A stretch of DNA of 64,000 bases from Symsagittifera roscoffensis (Eukaryota > Xenacoelomorpha > Acoela > Convolutidae): contig NC_087062.1 in assembly GCF_963678635.1 (NCBI RefSeq), forward strand, positions 34,872,052 to 34,936,051, written 5' to 3'. Positions 1-9,728 of this stretch are shown piece by piece (position 1 is the stretch's first letter; each line of letters starts with the position of its first letter). Under the pieces are notes generated by a model, which saw only the letters and a program-made list of their open reading frames with translations, had not been told where the DNA came from and did not search any database. A program made the translations under genes and the position numbers.

Positions 1-600
1 ACAACCACATAGCTGAGTCTCGGATCCTCAGACTACGTGATTGTCATTAAAAACACGGCTCGAACAACCTATTTTATTATGTTTTTGTGTGACAGTTTTA
101 TATTAAATCCATTGGAGATGAATTGACCCTTTCCCTTTTTCTATCTACTCATGTCCTGAAATATCAAATAATATCGGTGTTTTTAATTAAGATCTAGGAC
201 ATTACAGCAGCTGTTATAGTCAGTTTTCACAGTCCCTTCACATATAACAGTCTCTGGGGGACCAAGCCTCCGCTCCCGTGATTTTCTTGAGATAACACTC
301 TTATCTCCTATATTTCGTGTCCCGGGAGGGTTCCGTGGTATTTCTCTTCCCCCCACTGAAGCCTCCGTTTCCACAAATATCTGTCGCTAAGGTCCTTATC
401 GTGTGTTCTTGCCACGATAAGAGGCTCCGTGTTTTTCTGTCTCTGATACAACTGTTCTTCACAATCTATATCGTGGTTCTCATTTTCATCTTTTTTATTC
501 AAAATGGCCGTCTTTTTTCTATTTCTCAGAAATGTTCTTCTTCCAATCGAAATTTTAAAAATAAAAATTCTAGAACATTCTGACCCTCCGTCGCAACACT
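1..600 (-). repeat. Diverged LTR fragment of the giant-element family
   Basis: Reads as an old LTR of the same family in minus orientation. The opening (CTGAGTCTCGGATCCTC, then the bases around 120-160 with ATTGGAGATGAATTGACCC) parallels the R/U5 part of the L element LTR near 8,230-8,360. The stretch near 500-540 (AAAATGGCCGTC...TTTCTCAGAAATG) parallels the U3 part near 8,695-8,730. It is clearly more diverged than the LTRs of L and R, so it comes from an older insertion. Exact ends are uncertain. No gene is seen in it. Confidence 0.6.
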
Positions 601-634
601 TTTTTGTTCATAAGGCCTTTAGTCACTTTTTTTT

Positions 635-1009
635 CTGTCGCGGGAAGGTTATGCTGTGTCATCTGGCAGAATGGCACAATGACGAGGTCACTCCTAAAAC
701 AGGGCTAATACCTAACTTTCTTAATACTTATGATTTGTTTCAGTAGATAAAAATCATCATATCCATCGGAGATGAATCAACCCTTTCCCAAATTGAATTT
801 TTTAATTCCATTCACGACATACCAGGAAGCTGAAAATTGTTAAAACTGAGTTTCAAGTTTTTTCAAAAGCTGCTTCCGGATTTTTGAATCCGGTCGAAGA
901 GATGCCTTGTCTGTGACATGCGAGCAGAATGCCCTCAAAATGTGTCTCGAATTCGAATTTTTATTGTGGCATCCGAGTCGGTAAATTGGCGGTTTTGGCA
1001 GATTAGTAG
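635..1009 (-). repeat. Second diverged LTR fragment
   Basis: Another minus-oriented fragment of the same LTR family. GACGAGGTCACTCCTAAAAC near 680, CAGTAGATAAAAATCATCAT near 740 and the following ATGAATCAACCCTTTCCC match the R/U5 region of the younger LTRs (compare 8,265-8,370). The LINE array begins directly after it, so the LINE probably inserted into this old LTR. No coding capacity. Confidence 0.6.
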
Positions 1010-1397
1010 TGCTAATCTGACAATTTGGCGAATCAGGAATGGTTAATTTGGCCTAACAAGCTGACTTATAAAATTTCGATTTGAGCAGGGAAGACACGCA
1101 ACAACTTTAGTTTTCGCACACACTAAAACTGCGGAAAACAGAACAACAATATTTGTGCAGACAGACAAGTGGAACGAGTGACTAGCAACAAATTGAAATT
1201 GTAATCGAGATTATTGACGGAAGACTATTGATGGATTGAATTAAAACAAATCAGTAAGCAGATACATGAGCACGTTTAGAGCACGTGCGAAGATACTAAA
1301 TAATGATTCAAATTTGTTTTATTGTAGGTATCAAAAATTGATATAGCCCATATATGTAAGTGTTCAAATATCACCAGTAGCTATTAAATGCAGGATT

Positions 1398-1682
1398 TCA
1401 GTCATTGTCTTTGATAAATTGTCTGCGATAAAAGGACAGGTCCAGCAGATGTGCTGAGGAGATTTTATATTTACACAGATTTACAAACGCAAAATGTCTC
1501 CGTAGAGTTTCCGTAGCAGTTTCCACTTGTGCAAATTTTGTGATGGAGGCCATTTGTGTAAAACAGAGCGATAGATTTTTTTCTTGGCTGTTTTGATTTC
1601 TGTATTTCCAGAAAGTCGTCTTATCATCAGTCGAAATTTGTTCAGTTAAGTCAATCACTATGTCACTTTTTGAGTTTTTCAC
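1398..1682 (-). pseudogene. LINE copy 1: C-terminal remnant of the RT protein
   Basis: Short open stretch identical over most of its length to the C-terminal segment of copy 2 (3,728-4,027). It contains the same cysteine-poor tail with QMASITKFAQVETATETLRR. Its first 15-20 residues differ because the internal deletion of about 1.05 kb joins it to another part of the LINE. No catalytic motif is present. It is a passenger fragment, not a gene of its own. Confidence 0.6.
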
Positions 1683-1918
1683 CTACAATAGATTTTGAAA
1701 GTGGGTTTTCTAATCGTCTTTCTGTACTTTTGACGGGTAGCTTCTGTGCGTTTTGATATTCAAAATATTCCAGAATTGTGATCTGTCGGTCTCAGTAGTC
1801 TCAAAAATTGATTTTTCTCTGTGAAGATTGTAGAGACGATGTTTGCTTCTACACATCTTTTTGAATAACTGTTTTTCAGTCGAAAAAATTTGATTGCCGC
1901 CGGTTCCGAGGGCAATCT

Positions 1919-2440
1919 TCAGTTTGCGATTTTGTTGATAGCAATCTTTGTCGGACCAATGTTTTGATATTCTTTTCTCTGTTTAAAAGCAGAATACTTG
2001 CATACTGATATGAACGCGGTTGAGAGATCGTCAATACTAAAATCGTCGGGTTTTTTGGAATATATGTTATCTTGCAGGAAAGTTGTGAGTAAAGCAAGGT
2101 CTGTCTTGCAGATTCTGTCTGATTTTTTGTCAAGAAACTTAACGTCATCAAGACTAGTCTCAAGTTGAACTACTGAAAGTTTCGAGGGTAAATTGTGGTT
2201 GATTTCCAAAGTAATTTGATTGAAATTGAAGTTAACGAAGATAAGATCGATGGTGCTTTGACCATTGTGGCATTTGTAAGTTGGCGCGTAGTAAGAGTTC
2301 AGTACCCGTGAGCCCAAGTGAGCTAAATTATCAACTAAATCTTGTCCTCTTTGAGAGTTATTGTCTAGTCTACAGTTGAAATCACCGCTCAGAATAATCT
2401 TGCGATTTGTGCAAGCTGTGATTACAGGAAGCAGTTCCAC
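1919..2440 (-). pseudogene. LINE copy 1: endonuclease domain, C-terminal part
   Basis: Encodes the second half of an apurinic-like endonuclease, the enzyme that nicks target DNA to prime LINE reverse transcription. Visible motifs are GDFNCRLD (catalytic Asp/Asn region), STIDLIF and a downstream NH in place of the usual SDH. The first half lies upstream in another frame (2,533-2,772), so the gene is broken. The partner segment in copy 2 (5,304-5,825) is nearly identical. Confidence 0.75.
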
Positions 2441-2532
2441 AAAAATTACTGTAACGTCCGTGTCAAGTTTGAAGTAAACTGCGGCCAGTACGCAGACAGA
2501 GAGTTCAATTGCTAGAATATTATCAGTTTCTC

Positions 2533-2772
2533 TTAACAGTCAATGTTTTTCGTTAACTCTTTTGTTAATTCCAACTGCAGTCCACCAGTCGGTCTGCCTC
2601 TTGTCAGTTTCTGTGCTTTCTGGCAATAAGTAAAATGGGAGTCCACATGAATATCTGCTGTCGCAAAGGTTTCGGTGAGTAATATAAAATCGGTTTTGTA
2701 CATATAACTGTCTGGAAAATGGACGTTGTTTTTTGCTCCTTCAATTTTCCAAAGTAGCAAACTTGACTGCAC
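2533..2772 (-). pseudogene. LINE copy 1: endonuclease domain, N-terminal part
   Basis: Contains FILLTETF and GRPTGG, the early motifs of APE-type LINE endonucleases (a LxETW-like block and the GRxxGG block). It is followed by stops before the GDFN block at 1,919-2,440. Upstream on the minus strand (2,780-3,210) lies a further stretch similar to the ORF1-like region of copy 2, also interrupted. Confidence 0.65.
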
Positions 2773-3727
2773 CTTTAGTCAATTCTGTCTGGAATTGGTT
2801 TTTTCATTAAGTTTACCAGAGCGTATGATAAACTCACTTCCTGGGTTGTCACTTCTGCTTTCTCGGAGTGTTTTTCGTAGTTTGTATTCCTCTTCTTGTT
2901 GTAGTTTTTTCAAGTCCGGTTTCAAATACACATTTTCATAGATCTCAATTTGTCGTAAATTTTTTCGCGTTTTTCAAGACCAGTTGTTTGACTTCAACCG
3001 AAACCAGTTCGATCTTCAAAAATTGAGCTCCGTTCCCTTTTTTTTCCAATTCTTTTTGTTCGTAAATTTTCTACTGTCGGAATTTTCAAGTCCTCTAGTA
3101 GTTTTTTTGCAAATAAAACATCGTTTTCATCGGTATCTGGTGTTGTTCCCAAAACTACCACGTTTTTCGCTCAATGCTGTTGTTCTGTGTTTTCGGACTG
3201 TACTTTTTTGACTATATCTGCTTGAGACTTTGTTTCAACTGCTATCATTGGATTGTTTTCATTTTTGCGTTAGTCCATCAATTGATTCGTAATTCTCGCA
3301 GTACAAAATCCACAACAGAATAGTTATTTCAGTAGCTTTTGCTAATCTGACAATTTGGCGAATCAGGAATGATTAATTTGGCCTAACATGCTGACTTATA
3401 AAATTTCGATTTGAGCAGGAAAGACACGCAACAACTTTAGTTTTCGCACACACTAAAACTGCGGAAAACAGAACAACAATATTTGTGCAGACAGACAAGT
3501 GGAACGAGTGACAAGCAACAAATTGAAATTGTAATCAAGATTATTGACGGAAGACTTTTGATGGATTGAATTAAAACAAATCAGTAAGCAGATACATGAG
3601 CACGTTTAGAGCACGTGCGAAGATACTAAATAATGATTCAAATTTGATTTATCGTAGGTATCAAAAATTGATATAACCCATATATGTAAGTGTTCAAATA
3701 TCACCAGTAGCTATTAAATGCAGGATT

Positions 3728-4238
3728 TCAGTCATTGTCTTTGATAAATTGTCTGCGATAAAAGGACAGGTCCAGCAGATGTGCTGAGGAGATTTTATAT
3801 TTACACAGATTTACAAACGCAAAATGTCTCCGTAGAGTTTCCGTAGCAGTTTCCACTTGTGCAAATTTTGTGATGGAGGCCATTTGAGTAAAACAGAGCG
3901 ATAGATTTTTTTCTTGGCTGTTTTGATTTCTGTATTTCCAGAAAGTCGTCTTCGTACAAATTATGGATAAAATTAGAGTTTGAAGTGAATTTTGAGATCC
4001 CAACCCACTTTTTCCAAAAAAAGGCAATAACTTTCACTTAGACATCAGTTGAACTGGATGTTGTCGACAATCCATTCGAACATGAAGGTAAAACAGCAGC
4101 ATTCAGCAGTCGCCACGCCAAAAACAATGATATTTTCTGAAAATTTACCTTTGCGGCAAGAATATTGACAGAAGTAATACCCTTTCTGTGTAGTTTTGGG
4201 ATATGCACGTTGTTTTTGATGAAAGCTGATATTGTCAC
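3728..4238 (-). pseudogene. LINE copy 2: post-RT / C-terminal region
   Basis: Two overlapping open fragments (4,038-4,238, and 3,728-4,027 with an alternative frame at 3,801-4,037). The first begins in a YLGVTIS-like block typical of the thumb region after a LINE reverse transcriptase, which places it downstream of the missing catalytic box. The second is the tail shared with copy 1. A frame change separates them. Confidence 0.55.
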
Positions 4239-4289
4239 ACCTAAGTATTCAAACGAATGGACGTATTCCAGAGGTTAACTCCTGTATAA

Positions 4290-4897
4290 AACAATTTCCT
4301 ATAACAACTATCAAAAATTGATAGTATAAGAGCGAGATCTGCTGTAAAAAGAATAAACAGAAGGGGAGAAAATGAATCACCCTAAAGTAAGACCATGTTT
4401 TGTTTTATACGGTCAGAGACAAAATCGCTGATACAGATCCTGAGATAATTGATGCGAAGAATAACGCTCAAAACGTTGTAAAATTTTGTGCTTAAGCCGT
4501 TGTTTTTCAATTTTTCTAGTAATTGCTTCCTGACTACTGTGTCAAACGCCTTGATGAAGTCTACATGGCAAACATAAAATTGCTTATTTGTCTTGAACCT
4601 TGCTGCCACCTCCGTTTTGAGTGTTTGGACTGCATTAATGGTCGAGCGGTTTCTGACAAAACCGAACTGGTTTTGGGGTATCTTCTTGTTTTCAACACTC
4701 CACTTATATAATTTTGCTTGTAAAACTGATGCGAAAACTTTAAAAATACTGTTGCCGAGTGCAAGTCCTCTGTAATTGTCTGGATTTTTCTCGTCCCCTT
4801 TGTTTTTGTAAAGAGGTTTTATTAATGAAATTCTCCAATTTTTCGGGATAACTTCTTGAGATAAGAGACTTTTGAACAGTTGAAGCAGTAGTGGCAA
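4290..4897 (-). pseudogene. LINE copy 2: reverse transcriptase, N-terminal half
   Basis: Reverse transcriptase fingers/palm of a non-LTR element. The open part (4,382-4,897) shows DNYRGLALGNSIFKVFASVL, then QFGFVRNRSTINAV and HVDFIKAFDTVVR; the Asp in the last block is the first catalytic aspartate. An in-frame TAG at 4,382 replaces the expected Gln of the QGDS block, and the frame then continues as GDSFSPLLFILF to about 4,300. The YADD box that should follow is absent, so the enzyme is dead. Confidence 0.8.
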
Positions 4898-5046
4898 AAG
4901 GACAAAGAGGTTGGGTTTAACGCAGTTGATAGAGATACCATGTGGCCCTGAAGCTTTGTTATGTTTGGTTTTTCACTTCTTCTTCGGTTATTTTAGCGTC
5001 CAGTTTATCATCAGTCGAAATTTGTTCAGTTAAGTCGATCACTATG

Positions 5047-5241
5047 TCACTTTTTGAGTTTTTCACCTACAATAGATTTTGAAAGTGGGTTTTCCAATCG
5101 TCTTTCTGTACTTTTGACGTGGTAGCTTCTGTGCGTTTTGAATATCAAAATATTCCAGAATTGTGATCTGTCGGTCTCAGTAGTCTCAAAAATTGATTTT
5201 TCTCTGTGAAGATTGTAGAGACGATGTTTGCTTCTACACAT
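5047..5241 (-). pseudogene. LINE copy 2: linker between endonuclease and RT
   Basis: Basic, low-information segment (RSKHRLYNLHREKSIFETTE...) that corresponds to the connector between endonuclease and RT in LINE proteins. A similar block in copy 1 lies near 1,690-1,860 but is out of frame there. Recognised only by position. Confidence 0.4.
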
Positions 5242-5303
5242 CTTTTTGAATAACTGTTTTTCAGTCGAAAAAATTTGATTGCCGCCGGTTCCGAGGGCAA
5301 TCT

Positions 5304-5825
5304 TCAGTTTGCGATTTTGTTGATAGCAATCTTTGTCGGACCAATGTTTTGATATTCTTTTCTCTGTTTAAAAGCAGAATACTTGCATACTGATATGAAC
5401 GCGGTTGAGAGATCGTCAATACTAAAATCGTCGGGTTTTTTGGAATATATGTTATCTTGCAGGAAAGTTGTGAGTAAAGCAAGGTCTGTCTTGCAGATTC
5501 TGCCTGATTTTTTGTCAAGAAACTTAACGTCATCAAGACTAGTCTCAAGTTGAACTACTGAAAGTTTCGAGGGTAAATTGTGGTTGATTTCCAAAGTAAT
5601 TTGATTGAAATTGAAGTTAACGAAGATAAGATCGATGGTGCTTTGACCATTGTGGCATTTGTAAGTTGGCGCGTAGTAAGAGTTCAGTACCCGTGAGCCC
5701 AAGTGAGCTAAATTATCAACTAAATCTTGTCCTCTTTGAGAGTTATTGTCTAGTCTGCAGTTGAAATCACCGCTCAGAATAATCTTGCGATTTGTGCAAG
5801 CTGTGATTACAGGAAGCAGTTCCAC
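5304..5825 (-). pseudogene. LINE copy 2: endonuclease domain, C-terminal part
   Basis: Near-identical to 1,919-2,440 in copy 1, differing by one visible residue (Gly for Asp in KKSGRIC). Carries GDFNCRLD and STIDLIF of APE-type endonucleases. The N-terminal part is at 5,918-6,157 in a different frame, so a frameshift or stop separates the halves in both copies. The shared break suggests that both copies derive from one already damaged parent, as expected from tandem duplication. Confidence 0.75.
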
Positions 5826-5917
5826 AAAAATTACTGTAACGTCCGTGTCAGGTTTGAAGTAAACTGCGACCAGTACGCAGACAGAGAGTTCAATTGCTAG
5901 AATATTATCAGTTTCTC

Positions 5918-6157
5918 TTAACAGTCAATGTTTTTCGTTAACTCTTTTGTTAATTCCAACTGCAGTCCACCAGTCGGTCTGCCTCTTGTCAGTTTCTGTG
6001 CTTTCTGGCAATAAGTAAAATGGGAGTCCAGATGAATATCTGCTGTCTCAAAGGTTTCGGTGAGTAATATAAAATCGGTATTGTACATATAACTGTCTGG
6101 AAAATGGACGTTGTTTTTTGCTCCTTCAATTTTCCAAAGTAGCAAACTTGACTGCAC
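5918..6157 (-). pseudogene. LINE copy 2: endonuclease domain, N-terminal part
   Basis: FILLTETF and GRPTGG blocks of the LINE endonuclease, as in 2,533-2,772. Three residues differ from copy 1. Preceded on the minus strand by the ORF1-like segment. Confidence 0.65.
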
Positions 6158-6159
6158 CT

Positions 6160-6561
6160 TTAGTCAATTCTGTCTGGAATTGGTTTTTTCATTAAGTTTA
6201 CCAGAGCGTATGATAAACTCACTTCCTGGGTTGTCACTTCTGCTTTCTCGGAGTGTTTTTCGTAGTTTGTATTCCTCTTCTTGTTGTAGTTTTTTCAAGT
6301 CCGGTTTCAAATACACATTTTCATAGATCTCAATTTGTCGTAAATTTTTTCGCGTTTTTCAAGACCAGTTGTTTGACTTCAACCGAAACCAGTTCGATCT
6401 TCAAAAATTGAGCTCCGTTCCCGTTTTTTTTTCCAATTATTTTTGTTCGTAAATTTTCTACTGTCGGAATTTTCAAGTCCTCTAGTAGTTTTTTTGCAAA
6501 TAGAACATCGTTTTCGTCGGTATCTGGTGTTGTTCCCAAAACTACCACGTTTTTCGCTCAA
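6160..6561 (-). pseudogene. LINE copy 2: ORF1-like N-terminal segment
   Basis: Upstream-most coding remnant. Frame 6,330-6,548 begins VVLGTTPDTDENDVLFAKKL and continues with KIELVSVEVKQLVLKNAKKF, an arrangement resembling the RRM-like domain of LINE ORF1 proteins (strand, helix, then a basic AKK stretch). A different frame then continues towards YENVYLKPDLKKLQQEEE near 6,320-6,260, also typical of that region. Homologous DNA in copy 1 is at about 2,780-3,210. Function in this family would be RNA binding; inference only. Confidence 0.45.
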
Positions 6562-6929
6562 TGCTGTTGTTCTGTGTTTTCGGACTGTACTTTTTTGACT
6601 ATATCTGCTTAAGACTTTGTTTCAACTGCTATCATTGGATTGTTTTCATTTTTGCGTTAGTCCATCAATTGATTCGTAATTCTCGCAGTACAAAATCCAC
6701 AACAGAACAGTTATTTCAGTAGCTTTTGCTTACGTCCTAGCTTCTTCGGGATAAGAATAGTTGTCCATACGGGCAGTCATCAGACGTGAACTGTACTTCT
6801 ATTTCGACATAATCTTCTTCGGAATCTTCAAATTCTTCATCGCACGGCAGGTTTGCAGATTGTGGTTTCCGTGTTGATATTGTCATTGTTAGATACTCAT
6901 TTCAAATCTTAAACTATTTCTTAAGTTTA

Positions 6930-7561
6930 TCGTAACACAAGACCGAAGATCACTCCGAGTTGTAACGATTGTGCAGCTACAATCGCTACAAAGCAATTAC
7001 CGAGAACCAGGAAGGGTGTTGCGACGACGTGACCAGCCTTCCGGAAAAAAGATAAGTTTGTTCTTCGTCCAGATTCCAAAATCCCAAAGGGTCTCGTGAA
7101 GAGAACTTGAACTTCACTTTAACAAACTTTCAATTGCCTGAGGATGTCCTGAGTTGAATTTAGTTAACATCGAATTCATTTTCAAATAATGAGAACTAGG
7201 AGTTAAGGAAAAGGGTTGATCCGTCTTCGATTGAGAAGATGATTTTCATCTACTGAGCAAAAACGATCGTAATATAATAAATTATTTGTAGCCTTGTTTT
7301 TTAGGAGTGACCTCGTGGTCTGGGGATACTGAGACCCAGCCATGAGTTCACTATTTTTGCATATAACTAAGTAAATCTGAGCGTTCTGACTGAAGCCCAA
7401 AACAGTATTGATTTTGTCGACCCGATGTTGAAAGGAACACACAAAGAACTTGCTTTGGTAGAGACGGTTAAAAGCATTTAGAGCTTTGTTTAGATGCTAG
7501 CCAGTCGTTTTACAACCTAGCTTTATTTTCCATCGATATGTACTTCCGGGCGAATGTTACA
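6930..7561 (+). repeat. Old plus-oriented LTR of the giant-element family
   Basis: Aligns by eye along its length with the U3 end, R and U5 of the R element LTR (31,820-32,435): CACTCCGAGTTGTAACGATT near 6,950, GGTTGATCCGTCTTCGATTG near 7,210, GTGACCTCGTGGTCTGGGGA near 7,305, then CCATCGATATGTACTTCCGG and the terminal GAATGTTACA at 7,552-7,561. Many substitutions. The start is not clear; 6,730-6,930 shows nothing I recognise. No internal element follows it, so it is a solo or truncated LTR. Confidence 0.75.
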
Positions 7562-7690
7562 GTTGTTGACCAGGAAGGAGAGTAAAATCCTCCCAATACC
7601 CCTCCGAATTCTCGGGAACTACTCCGTAACAACTGAAGCTGCACAATCGTTACAATTCGGAGTGCTATTCCTCTGTTATGAGGACCGACC
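7562..7690 (-). repeat. Minus-oriented LTR fragment
   Basis: Short diverged fragment: GCTGCACAATCGTTACAATT and GGAGTGCTATTCCTC parallel the U3 stretch at 8,550-8,610 of the L element LTR in the same orientation. It abuts the end of the old plus-oriented LTR, which suggests rearranged or nested LTR debris. Confidence 0.45.
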
Positions 7691-7716
7691 TTTTACCAGA
7701 AATGTTATAACGTGGA

Positions 7717-7900
7717 CCTTTTACCAGACTCGATAAACAAATTTGATTGACAGTTGCAATGACGCCGTTCAGTCTGGTTAGAGACAAAGATTTCACGGTT
7801 TCTCAGCAAAGTTTTGTTTGTTCTAGCCGCTTCCTTTTCAAATCTTCCACTAATGTCAACTTATACTGTATGAGTTTTTACATTGTGGTCTGGTAAAAGG
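7717..7900. repeat. MITE-like fragment with 13-bp terminal inverted repeats
   Basis: CCTTTTACCAGAC at 7,717-7,729 is matched exactly by its reverse complement GTCTGGTAAAAGG at 7,888-7,900. A further copy of CCTTTTACCAGA lies at 7,689. The 184-bp interval has no coding capacity. No convincing flanking target duplication is visible, so it may be a decayed miniature DNA transposon or a chance pair. Confidence 0.35.
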
Positions 7901-8185
7901 ACGGTCTGGTGAAACACCTAGCCCCCTCTAGTATCTTCGATTTTGAATTTCTATCTGCTGTGCGTTTATTCTCAGCAAAAATCGTCGTCCTTCTTCCGAC
8001 TAGCGAAAATCGTTGTTACGATTTTCGCGTTTTTTCTGTATTCGCGAAAATGAAAATGGTCACGTGTCTTCTAACGATTTTTTTTAAATTCTCCATGTCA
8101 GTCAAAACGACCTCTCCCAATTCGTTCATCTTGTCCAATAAGACCATTAATTCTTTGATACAGCCAATTCTTCCACTAAACTGCT
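7901..8185. other. Non-coding spacer with a perfect hairpin
   Basis: No gene and no LTR similarity recognised. It contains a perfect 11-bp stem with a 4-nt loop (GCGAAAATCGT, TGTT, ACGATTTTCGC at 8,003-8,028). The segment directly abuts the truncated end of the L element 3' LTR at about 8,185, so it may be an insertion or the far side of a deletion that removed the last 200 bp or so of that LTR. Confidence 0.4.
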
Positions 8186-8904
8186 CCGGTCAAAACACTC
8201 AAATTAACTTAATTACATGCAGAAATAGTGAGCTCATGGCTGGGTCTCAGTATCCCCAGACCACGAGGTCACTCCTAAAAACAGGGCTACAACTGCTTAT
8301 TGAATTATTATTGTTTTTGTTCAGTAGATAAAATTCATCATCTCCATCGAAGATGGATCAACCCTTTCCCCCAACTCCTAGCTTCTCATCTTAATAGAAC
8401 GAATTTAGATGTTAATTAAATTCAAATCAGGACATGACAGGGAAGCTAAAAGGTCATATAAGTCAATAAAAGTTTCAGTCCTGGGGAAATAAGGCTCTTA
8501 TTCTCCTTCCGGAAGGCTGGTTTTCAACCCTTCACCGTTGTTCGCAACGGCCTTGCAACTATTGTAGCGACACAATAGTTGCAACTCGGAACGGTCTCTG
8601 CTATTCCTGCAATCTGTTGTCGTTTTTTAATCACAATCTTCGTCGTTATCGTCAGCGCAACCATCGTTGTTTTCTTTTTCTTCGACTTTCTTCCAAAATG
8701 GCCGTTTCTGAAGTTTCTCAGAAATATGACGTCATAATTCGAATTTTCAAAATTTCAAAATACCAGAATATTCTAGCTCTCACCGTTTGGCCAATCGTTC
8801 CAATAACGCACTTATTCCTTCAAAATTGCCAATTCGGAAGGTTCGCTGCTAAATTTCCGAATCCGCTGAATCTGCATTTTGATCCATTGTGGTCGAATGT
8901 CACA
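8186..8904 (-). repeat. 3' LTR of element L (truncated at its outer end)
   Basis: On the minus strand the LTR starts TGTGACATTCGACC at 8,904, directly after the PPT-like GTCCGGGGAGTA. Sequence is close to the 5' LTR of L (30,890-31,500). Similarity stops at about 8,186 inside the part corresponding to U5, so roughly 200 bp including the GAATGTTACA end are missing. Relative to the 5' LTR it also lacks a block of about 24 bp near 8,492 (around CTCTCCGGATTCCTGAATCC). TATA-like and AATAAA-like motifs are degenerate. Confidence 0.85.
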
Positions 8905-8923
8905 TACTCCCCGGACAGTCCGG
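8905..8923 (-). promoter_or_regulatory. Polypurine-like tract and palindrome before the 3' LTR of L
   Basis: Minus strand reads CCGGACTGTCCGGGGAGTA followed directly by the LTR TGTGAC. CCGGACAGTCCGG (plus strand, 8,911-8,923) is a perfect 6-bp palindrome around one central base. The same arrangement precedes the 3' LTR of R (57,153-57,171), and GTCCGGGGAGTA is also kept before the LTR of T. Its position is that of the plus-strand primer, but it is short for a polypurine tract. Confidence 0.6.
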
Positions 8924-9728
8924 TCAATGTCCTCATTGAATCTCGCAATGTTCGTAAAATCGGTACATTGTCATCGAACAGAATTTACAAAATGCACTAA
9001 ATTACTTTTATCCACGTCATATCGACTCACTGCAGAATATAAATGGCATCATACTACATCAATATAGCCTTCAAATTCTTTCATCAATCTGCACATTGAG
9101 GATATGACCTAAGATAAAAACATATTTTCCGACTTCCAATGTCAATGTCCTGATTAAAAACTTTTTTCTCCTAGATTTAAAAGGTGTTGGTTTGCAGGAT
9201 AGTCCTGCCGACCAACAAGCTAAAATTATCCTACTATGCTTCTTCCCTTCGGAAATCTTGCTTGTTATTGTCCTGAATATTAAAACTAAGAAACTCTGTG
9301 GTTAGAAAGAACAATGAAACAATCTCCCTCTTCGAGAGATTACCCAAGCCTTTCATGTCACCACAAAGTGATCAGTTCTCCTAGCTGATTAAAAACAGTC
9401 ATGCAGGCTGGAATACTTAAATATACTCCTTCACTCAAGCCTTTCTAAATAAATAGTAAGTAAGTGTCTCTGAAGCCACTTACCTAAAATCAAAATGTAA
9501 ATTTATAAATGCAACAACTTCACAACTCAACTAAATGTTTCAGTTTTCAATTACAACTTGGTTGCTTGGTTTCTCACTTGATTTTTTTCACACACTTGAA
9601 ACAATTCTGAGTTTTAACTTTTTCTTCATCACTCCTTTGTTTTCTTCTTTTTTCGTCGTTTAGAAGTTCTAAAACTTCTAAATTCTTCTAATTTCATCTC
9701 TTTTTGCATCTCGTTTTTCGGCCATTCG
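8924..9728 (-). other. 3' untranslated region of element L
   Basis: No coding sequence between the end of frame 2 and the 3' LTR. It matches 56,353-57,152 of R in inverse orientation, including a block near 9,190-9,230 with an imperfect AGGATAGTCCT palindrome and a block of repeated AGAAGTTCTAAAACTTCTAAA near 9,660. Opening ORFs here are shadows. Confidence 0.7.

Larger units (their letters stand above)
1010..3342 (-). mobile_element. LINE (non-LTR retrotransposon), copy 1, internally deleted
   Basis: Minus-strand non-LTR retrotransposon remnant. Its low-coordinate (3') end begins with GCTAATCTGACAATTTGGCG and its high-coordinate (5') end finishes CAGTAGCTTTTGC. Both ends are shared with copy 2, and the two copies abut head to tail at about 3,342. 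Compared with copy 2 it lacks about 1.05 kb: the sequence jumps at about 1,620 from GAAAGTCGTC to TTATCATCAGTCG, removing the reverse transcriptase region that copy 2 has at about 3,955-5,005. It keeps ORF1-like, endonuclease and C-terminal remnants. Clade not certain; an APE-type endonuclease together with a Jockey/CR1-like RT in copy 2 suggests that broad group. Confidence 0.85.
3343..6729 (-). mobile_element. LINE copy 2, longer but also inactive
   Basis: Head-to-tail partner of copy 1. Order on the minus strand is ORF1-like segment (about 6,561-6,160), endonuclease (6,157-5,304), spacer, reverse transcriptase (4,897 to about 4,290) and post-RT region (4,238-3,728). The reading frame is interrupted many times. 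The RT jumps from the QGDS-like block, where the Gln codon is a TAG, to post-RT sequence without an intervening F/YADD catalytic box, so this copy has an internal deletion too. The junction with copy 1 joins the complete 3' end of one unit to the complete 5' end of the other. Confidence 0.85.

Noticed and set aside
6730-6930. Host exon between the LINE and the old LTR
   Set aside because: No open frame of note, no splice-site pair and no recognisable protein; probably diverged LTR or host spacer.
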